In this document: in pieces, positions 16,242 through 20,568 of the stretch
Numbering within the stretch: the first letter of the stretch is position 1
Layout: each line of letters starts with the position of its first letter
DNA from: JBCBKZ01 sp039026975
Lineage (GTDB): Bacteria > Bacteroidota > Bacteroidia > J057
Reading direction: 5' to 3'
Length of the DNA: 20,568 bases
NCBI GenBank assembly: GCA_039026975.1
Contig: JBCCLI010000077.1
Location: 1-20,568 of the forward strand
Position numbers and translations under genes: made by a program
The notes under the pieces: generated by a model
Seen by the model: only the letters and a program-made list of their open reading frames with translations
What the model was told of the DNA's origin: nothing
Database searches by the model: none

Positions 16242-17993
16242 TTAGTTAATTTGTACCATAGATCCTTTCAGTACAGCAGTCCCACTACTGGAGACTTCTG
16301 CTCCAGCACTCCCTTCCCCTTTGAAATTAGCAGAGGCTGTCAGCTCTACATTGGTTCCTTCTAGTTTGACATCTCCTGATGCCTTCATGGTGATATCACT
16401 GGCACTTTCTATGGTAATGCCATCCCCATCCATGAGAATTTTATTTCCGTTCTCATCTTCCAGCTTGATGCCTCCCTCTTCTTCACTAAGGGAAATGATG
16501 TTTCCGTTGGGCGTTTCTACTGAGAATACTACGGTATCATCATTGAACAGGAGTTTCATTTCACTGCGTGTAATGATACCCTTTTCATGATTATCATCTG
16601 CAGCTATTATGGGAGCTGGTTTTGCACTACTATTGAGCATCCCTAAAATCACTGGGTTTCTTGGGTCATCATCCATAAAACCCAGGATCACTTCATCTCC
16701 TAGTTCAGGCCTAAAGAAGCTTCCTCTGTTTTCTCCTGCATCCAGGCAGGCGACTCTGGCCCATACTCCTTCCTCCTCTGGGTCTATCAAGGGAATTCTC
16801 ACTTGTACCCTATCTTCTCCTTCTGGATCAGCTTCCAAAGCCGTAACTAATCCTATTTGAAGGCCGTTTACAGCAGGCAGCATTTGATTAGCGGGAGCTG
16901 TGTGAAAATCCTCAGTAGCCATAGCAAACCATTCAGGGTCCAGGCCTAGCTGGATCTGCGTTTCCCAGTTTTTAGGGCTTATCTCATGGAATACGCCTGC
17001 TACAAAGTGATCCCCACTGAACCTATCGCCCACCCCTTCCAGGGCTACCATTTGTCCGGGCATCACTTTTCCCAGGCCCTGGATTCGGGCTCTGGCTCGT
17101 ACTTTAGCCAGGCGGCTCCTCATGAGTTTAGCATTAGCCTGCGCCTGCAGCTCTGTATCTTTTATCAATCCCCCATGCCGTAAGTCATAGCTGCCAATCC
17201 CTATTACTCCTGCCAGGTCTTCAGCGCTGTAATTGCCGGGAAATTCTCCAGAGGGATCTTCAGCTTCCAGGGTAAGAAATTCCTGATTAGCGGCATCCCA
17301 GGCATAGGCATTGACAGCCGCATACTGACAGCGTGAATCCATCTCAGCTTCAAAGTCCAGAATATTTCCTCCGTAGGCCAGTGTTAAGTCAGGGTTTTGG
17401 CTGAAATCCGGCTTGGCTACCTTCAGGTTTCCATTCTCCGTATAGACAAATGCACCCACTGCATCTGCCCTACTTACTATGAAGTCCCAGTCGCTGGCCT
17501 GAAATTGGACCATTTCCTGGTGGGTAGTATCAGTGGCTTCTATGTCAGGGCTTAGGCCTGCCGCAGAGATAATTTCTTCCATTACCTCAGCATCTGCAGA
17601 CTCATAAAAGTATTTATTCTTCCTACCTACGGTCATTTTTACGGCAGGGTCTTTACAGCATACTTCCAGGACGGAGGGCTTCTTTTCAAACGTTCTTACC
17701 CGCTGGCTAATGACTATGCCTTTGAAGATAGATTCTTCATCTGAGTGATAGCCTGCTTGTATCTCTATTTCCTTCCCTGGAAGAAATTCCTCCCCATTAC
17801 TGGCTGGAAAATCCTGACTATCCGGTGTTCCATCATGAATGATGAGGGTAGCCTCACTAACCTTATTAACTATTCTCTCAATGGTTACTGTAAGTATCTG
17901 CACGGTCTGGGCCACTTCATTCCCATCTGATAAAATGGTAAAGGTAGGCCTGTCAGCTGCTGCAGGGGTTTCTATTTGCTGAGTATTATTCAT
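16242..17993 (-). CDS. afp8: VgrG-like central spike protein (Afp8-like)
   Basis: This 583-aa protein forms the trimeric spike below the tube, equivalent to fused gp27-gp5. Residues about 15-370 are the gp27-like hub part (opening with RPTFTILSDGNEV). An OB-fold follows at about 377-458, with VRIPLIDPEEEGVWARV at about 398-414 and GDEVILGFMDDDPRNPVILG at about 432-451. The end, about 468-583, is a repetitive beta-helix (for example GIKLEDENGNKILMDGDGIT) that closes with GSMVQIN and accepts the PAAR tip. No extra C-terminal toxin or enzymatic domain is present, and the gp5 lysozyme insert is absent. Its start overlaps the end of the LysM gene as ATGA. The assignment is firm and its partners are the adjacent Afp7 and PAAR proteins. 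Confidence 0.96.
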   Translation of the reverse strand: MNNTQQIETPAAADRPTFTILSDGNEVAQTVQILTVTIERIVNKVSEATLIIHDGTPDSQDFPASNGEEFLPGKEIEIQAGYHSDEESIFKGIVISQRVRTFEKKPSVLEVCCKDPAVKMTVGRKNKYFYESADAEVMEEIISAAGLSPDIEATDTTHQEMVQFQASDWDFIVSRADAVGAFVYTENGNLKVAKPDFSQNPDLTLAYGGNILDFEAEMDSRCQYAAVNAYAWDAANQEFLTLEAEDPSGEFPGNYSAEDLAGVIGIGSYDLRHGGLIKDTELQAQANAKLMRSRLAKVRARARIQGLGKVMPGQMVALEGVGDRFSGDHFVAGVFHEISPKNWETQIQLGLDPEWFAMATEDFHTAPANQMLPAVNGLQIGLVTALEADPEGEDRVQVRIPLIDPEEEGVWARVACLDAGENRGSFFRPELGDEVILGFMDDDPRNPVILGMLNSSAKPAPIIAADDNHEKGIITRSEMKLLFNDDTVVFSVETPNGNIISLSEEEGGIKLEDENGNKILMDGDGITIESASDITMKASGDVKLEGTNVELTASANFKGEGSAGAEVSSSGTAVLKGSMVQIN

Positions 17994-18664
17994 TTGCCGA
18001 CTTTACTTACAGGTGGAAAAAAGATTTTCTGGCCTACCTCAAGCTTTCTGAAGTCTGTTAACTCATTGACTTCAGCCACTTGTAGATAGTAGGACGAATC
18101 GCCATAAATACGATAAGTCATCAGCGGGAGTGTATCGCCTGCCCTGACTGTTTTGATATGTGTTAGGTCAGGAGAGTTATTACCGGCCTCAGCTACCCTT
18201 AGGGTATCTTCCACATTTTCTGAGAAGACAGCTCTGATCTTAGCTCTTAAGGGGGTCCCATCAGGATTAAAGAGGGAGTAGGCCATTTCTGCTGATTTCA
18301 GCACACATTTTACTAGCAGGGTCCCCCAACTGAGTTTGAGATATCTGGGTCTGTGAATGTCTCCATCATTCTTTCCTGTTACTTCCAGGAAGTGCTGAAT
18401 GGTCTCATTCACATCTACCTTGTCTACGGCGGTTCCCGTTCCATCTATTAAGAATTCAAAATTATACTCCTGGGGCTTGATCTTCCCAAATACCTGAGGG
18501 CTGGCAGTATCTCCCGCGCCCTGGCGGTCATGATACTCTACCTCATATTTTTGAGAATAGTTATTAGGATTGAACATGACGGTGAAGGTATCTACAGGAG
18601 AACCTTCATAATCAGATTCCTGAAATGCCTCAATCTTAAACTTTACCAATTCCCCGTTGGACAT
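17990..18664 (-). CDS. afp7: LysM-containing tube/baseplate adaptor (Afp7-like)
   Basis: This 224-aa protein is the Afp7 counterpart, which links the inner tube to the spike hub in eCIS particles (gp53-like LysM proteins in phages). Residues 1-150 hold the conserved opening VDTFTVMFNPNNYSQKYEVEY at 24-44 and FEFLIDGTG at 69-77, a beta-rich fold. A LysM motif follows at about 170-220: HIKTVRAGDTLPLMTYRIYG, then LQVAEVNELTDFRKLEVGQ and IFFPP. The LysM in these proteins is thought to serve in particle assembly rather than as a wall anchor. The start overlaps the stop of the preceding small gene by one base (TAATG), and the end overlaps Afp8 as ATGA. Confidence 0.94.
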   Translation of the reverse strand: MSNGELVKFKIEAFQESDYEGSPVDTFTVMFNPNNYSQKYEVEYHDRQGAGDTASPQVFGKIKPQEYNFEFLIDGTGTAVDKVDVNETIQHFLEVTGKNDGDIHRPRYLKLSWGTLLVKCVLKSAEMAYSLFNPDGTPLRAKIRAVFSENVEDTLRVAEAGNNSPDLTHIKTVRAGDTLPLMTYRIYGDSSYYLQVAEVNELTDFRKLEVGQKIFFPPVSKVGK

Positions 18665-18828
18665 TATCGTTCTTTTTGACGGTTGAGAATACGCAAGACT
18701 TTATCTACACATTCCTGGATAAGCTCTTCCTTCTGCTCTTCTTTCATCTTGCTGCCACCTGGAGATTTTCCTTCTCCCTTTTCCTGAACAGTGGCTTTTA
18801 TGACTAATTCTTTGACTTCTATGGGCAT
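18664..18828 (-). CDS. Small Afp6-position protein, DUF5908-like (54 aa)
   Basis: A 54-codon minus-strand frame starts with the ATG at 18828 and ends with a TAA that shares its last base with the next start codon. It begins 10 nt after the second tube gene, so it fills what would otherwise be the only long gap in this part of the operon. It opens MPIEVKELVIKATVQEKG, the pattern of the short DUF5908 proteins found between tube and LysM genes in eCIS clusters. A Gly/Ser/Lys hinge follows, then a charged helix from about residue 28 (MKEEQKEELIQECVDKVLRI). Its role is unknown; an assembly or tube-adaptor part is a reasonable guess from position. Short genes like this are easily missed by automated calling. 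Confidence 0.85.
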   Translation of the reverse strand: MPIEVKELVIKATVQEKGEGKSPGGSKMKEEQKEELIQECVDKVLRILNRQKER

Positions 18829-18838
18829 GATGGTTCTG

Positions 18839-19273
18839 TTAAGTATTCTTCCTGAAGAAACTGTAGGTCAATTCCAGAGATTCTATCACTAGTGAATTAT
18901 CCATAGCTTTGAAATCTGAAATATTCCATTTCACTGGATAAGCACGCTGAAAGTTCCATGAGGCCAGGGGTTCATGCTCAGGGTTTAGCAGGGTTATAGT
19001 TACAGTAGTGGGTTCAAAGTTGAAGTTCTCTATCGCTTTTCTACACCATTCTATAATCTCTGAGCTATTAAACATGCCTCTTTTCAGTACCAGGTTCCCG
19101 TACTTGGCGCCGGTAGGAAGTCTGTGAGAATACTCATTCAGCCCACCTTCTCTGAACTCTTCTGTAGAAACTTCAGCACTAAGACCTACTACTTCCTGGA
19201 AAAGTTGGTCATTATCTCCTTCTCCTCTCCCAAACTCTACCTTAAAATGAAACCCGACTGGAATCTGATACAT
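18839..19273 (-). CDS. Tail tube protein, second paralogue (Afp1/Afp5-type)
   Basis: This 144-aa protein is a T4 gp19-like inner tube protein. It opens MYQIPVGFHFKVEF and carries EVVGLSAEVSTEEFREGG at about 27-44, then YGNLVLKRGMF at about 59-69 and a C-terminal SLVIESLELTYSFF, all typical of eCIS tube subunits. Compared with the neighbouring 142-aa copy it has an extra loop near residues 15-24 (GRGEGDNDQ). In Afp and PVC a second tube paralogue forms the tube initiator ring contacting Afp7. Its place next to the Afp6 and Afp7 equivalents supports that role here. It starts 10 nt after the first tube gene. The two copies are clearly related but far from identical. Confidence 0.95.
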   Translation of the reverse strand: MYQIPVGFHFKVEFGRGEGDNDQLFQEVVGLSAEVSTEEFREGGLNEYSHRLPTGAKYGNLVLKRGMFNSSEIIEWCRKAIENFNFEPTTVTITLLNPEHEPLASWNFQRAYPVKWNISDFKAMDNSLVIESLELTYSFFRKNT

Positions 19274-19283
19274 ATTCTTCTAC

Positions 19284-19712
19284 TTATTCATTGACTATGC
19301 TTAAGCCCTCATGCGCTAATTCCAATGTTTCTATAGCTACTTCATTTCCATTAGCCTTCATGTCTGGAGAGGTGATTTTCGTAGGCCATGCCTCACGAAT
19401 TTCCCACTGCATAACAGGAGCATGCGTTTCATCCAGCAAACTGATCAATACATCCTGCCTTTCAACTGTATTCATTTTGATGGATTTCATCCAGTCAAAG
19501 AATTCATTGTTGGCTTTGAACACCCCTCTTTTCAGGGTGAGGTTACCATACTTTACCATTCCTGGCATTTTGATGGTTGAAAATTCAGGGCTTAATCCCT
19601 GGCGGTACTCTATGGGCTGAACTTCTATGTTCAGGCCTGTTACTTCAGAAAACTCTGCTGAGAGTCCAGCTACTTCCACTTTGAAGTGAAAAGCGGGTAA
19701 TGGATATGCCAT
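19284..19712 (-). CDS. Tail tube protein, probable major subunit (Afp1/Afp5-type)
   Basis: This 142-aa protein is the likely main inner-tube subunit, stacking as hexameric rings. It opens MAYPLPAFHFKVEVAG and carries FSEVTGLNIEVQPIEYRQG at about 21-39, then YGNLTLKRGVF at about 55-65. The C-terminus, VAIETLELAHEGL, aligns with the second copy. The start codon follows an AT-rich run without a Shine-Dalgarno sequence, as usual in Bacteroidota. It is preceded by the only sizeable non-coding gap in the operon, which contains a hairpin, and may therefore be expressed at a different level from the sheath. Role as major subunit is inferred from its position beside the sheath gene and lack of loop insertions. 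Confidence 0.95.
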   Translation of the reverse strand: MAYPLPAFHFKVEVAGLSAEFSEVTGLNIEVQPIEYRQGLSPEFSTIKMPGMVKYGNLTLKRGVFKANNEFFDWMKSIKMNTVERQDVLISLLDETHAPVMQWEIREAWPTKITSPDMKANGNEVAIETLELAHEGLSIVNE

Positions 19713-19747
19713 GTTATTATAAGTTTTATCGTTTATGGGTAAGAGGT

Positions 19748-19780
19748 GAGAAAGGAGTAACCGAGTAGCTACCCTTTCTC
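19748..19780. repeat. Inverted repeat (hairpin) between sheath and tube genes
   Basis: The arms GAGAAAGG (19748-19755) and CCTTTCTC (19773-19780) are perfectly complementary, and after one bulged base a further GTA/TAC pair extends the stem to 11 pairs around a 10-nt loop. It lies in the 79-nt gap after the sheath stop and before the first tube start. In the minus-strand transcript no U-run follows it, so it is not a standard intrinsic terminator. It could stabilise or mark a processing point in the message and so adjust the tube-to-sheath ratio. That is inference; a chance structure is possible. Confidence 0.5.
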
Positions 19781-19791
19781 TGAATCAACTA

Positions 19792-20568
19792 CTAAGCATT
19801 TTCAACTACTTTATGAGAGAATTTCAGGATAATGAATTCTGCAGGTCTGACTACTGCCATCCCTATTTCCACATTCATAATCCCATTCAGGATATCATCA
19901 TAGGTCATGGTTAATCCTAACCCAATTTTTACGAAGAAAGCATCATCTGGTGTAGCTCCTTGGAGGGCTCCTTCTTTCCATTTCTGTAGTAGAAAGCTAC
20001 TGATCATAGAGCGTACCTTACTCCATGTAGAAGCATCATTAGGTTCAAAGACAGCCCAGCCAGTAGACTTTTTGAGGGACTCTTCCACCATATTGAAAAA
20101 CCTCCTCACAGATATATATCTCCACTCATTATCATTCCCAGCCAGGGTACGAGCACCCCAAACTAGGGTTCCTTTTCCACTGAAAGCTCTGATGGCATTG
20201 ATAGATTTTCCTGCATTCACGTCTACATTCAGGTCCTCCTGGGTATCATCATCTATCATCTGTACTGGTCCTGCAACGGAAGAAAGGCTTACGTTGGCAG
20301 GTGCCTTGAAAACCCCACGGCTATCATCCACATAGGAGTACACCCCTGCCATGGCTCCACTAGGGGGAACAATTGACATTTCTTTAGCTACTCTCTTTGA
20401 AATATTACCGAAGATGGGGTGAGTACTATAAAGCGTACCCTGAGATAAGCCTTGATGTGTAATAATAGCTTCACGTATAGACTCATAAAAGCCCATAAAA
20501 TCAGCAAAGATACTATTCAGGTCAGCTAAGACATTTATCGCTATTTCCAGGTTAGTGAGAGAACCTCC
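19792..20568 (-). CDS. Contractile sheath protein, C-terminal part (cut by right window edge)
   Basis: The last 258 residues of a tail sheath protein are visible. The frame is open through the right edge: codons upstream of the internal ATG at 20496 continue to the last base, so that ATG is not the true start. It carries RAFSGKGTLVWGARTLAGND followed by NEWRYISVRRFFNMVEESLK, the strongest signature of the sheath C-terminal domain family (Afp2-4, T4 gp18, TssC-like contractile sheaths). It continues into FVKIGLGLTMTYDDILNGIM and the terminal strand EFIILKFSHKVVENA, which links neighbouring subunits. Many eCIS loci encode two or more sheath paralogues, and others may lie just outside the window. 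Confidence 0.97.
   Translation of the reverse strand, partial: GGSLTNLEIAINVLADLNSIFADFMGFYESIREAIITHQGLSQGTLYSTHPIFGNISKRVAKEMSIVPPSGAMAGVYSYVDDSRGVFKAPANVSLSSVAGPVQMIDDDTQEDLNVDVNAGKSINAIRAFSGKGTLVWGARTLAGNDNEWRYISVRRFFNMVEESLKKSTGWAVFEPNDASTWSKVRSMISSFLLQKWKEGALQGATPDDAFFVKIGLGLTMTYDDILNGIMNVEIGMAVVRPAEFIILKFSHKVVENA

Noticed and set aside
19748..19780. Intrinsic terminator between sheath and tube genes
   Set aside because: No U-run follows the stem in the transcript direction, and a terminator there would stop expression of the tube and baseplate genes.
19907..20335. 142-codon open frame on the plus strand
   Set aside because: It lies wholly opposite the sheath gene, shows no family pattern, and no plus-strand gene is otherwise present.
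19792..20496. Complete 234-aa sheath protein starting at the ATG at 20496
   Set aside because: The frame stays open upstream to the window edge with sensible residues, and sheath proteins are much longer; the ATG is internal.
1..20568. Prophage or type VI secretion cluster instead of an eCIS
   Set aside because: No capsid, terminase, portal, lysis or integrase genes and no TssJ/L/M membrane complex are visible, whereas the CIS_TMP, Afp15-type ATPase and Afp7/Afp11/Afp12 set is specific to eCIS.

Overview
The window is almost entirely one long minus-strand operon encoding an extracellular contractile injection system (eCIS), a phage-tail-like particle of the Afp/PVC/MAC/AlgoCIS type. The moderate GC content (mid-40s by eye), start codons without clear Shine-Dalgarno sequences, and the large multidomain baseplate proteins point to a member of the Bacteroidota. 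The exact genus cannot be read from the sequence.

In transcription order (right to left) the genes are: the C-terminal part of a contractile sheath protein (cut by the right edge), two different tail-tube proteins, a 54-aa Afp6-position protein (DUF5908-like), a LysM tube/baseplate adaptor (Afp7), a VgrG-like spike (Afp8), a PAAR spike tip (Afp10), a gp25-like wedge protein (Afp9), two very large baseplate-wedge proteins (Afp11 and Afp12), a 1361-aa multidomain protein in the slot where Afp carries its tail fibre, a CIS tape-measure protein (Afp14), an AAA+ ATPase (Afp15), a 97-aa very basic protein, and the first 125 residues of a protein that looks like the leader of a DUF4157/eCIS-core protein (cut by the left edge).

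The genes are packed: they overlap by 1 to 16 nt or are separated by 1 to about 16 nt. The one larger gap is 79 nt between sheath and tube, and it holds a hairpin. There is no gene-free stretch above 300 bases, and I saw no tRNA, rRNA, CRISPR array, insertion sequence or convincing terminator.

The genes should build one particle. A sheath contracts around an inner tube whose length is set by the tape-measure protein. The Afp7/8/9/10/11/12 baseplate carries a PAAR-tipped spike, and the ATPase assists assembly. Neither spike nor PAAR carries a fused toxin domain, so the payload is probably loaded in the tube lumen. The two genes after the ATPase are the local cargo-region candidates.

The least ordinary features are extra modules built into the baseplate: a tandemly duplicated aromatic beta-domain in Afp12, a helix-hairpin-helix-like and a carbohydrate-binding-like segment inside Afp11, and the mosaic 1361-aa protein. 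Together they suggest a particle that recognises its target, or encloses its spike, through baseplate extensions rather than through a conventional trimeric fibre.
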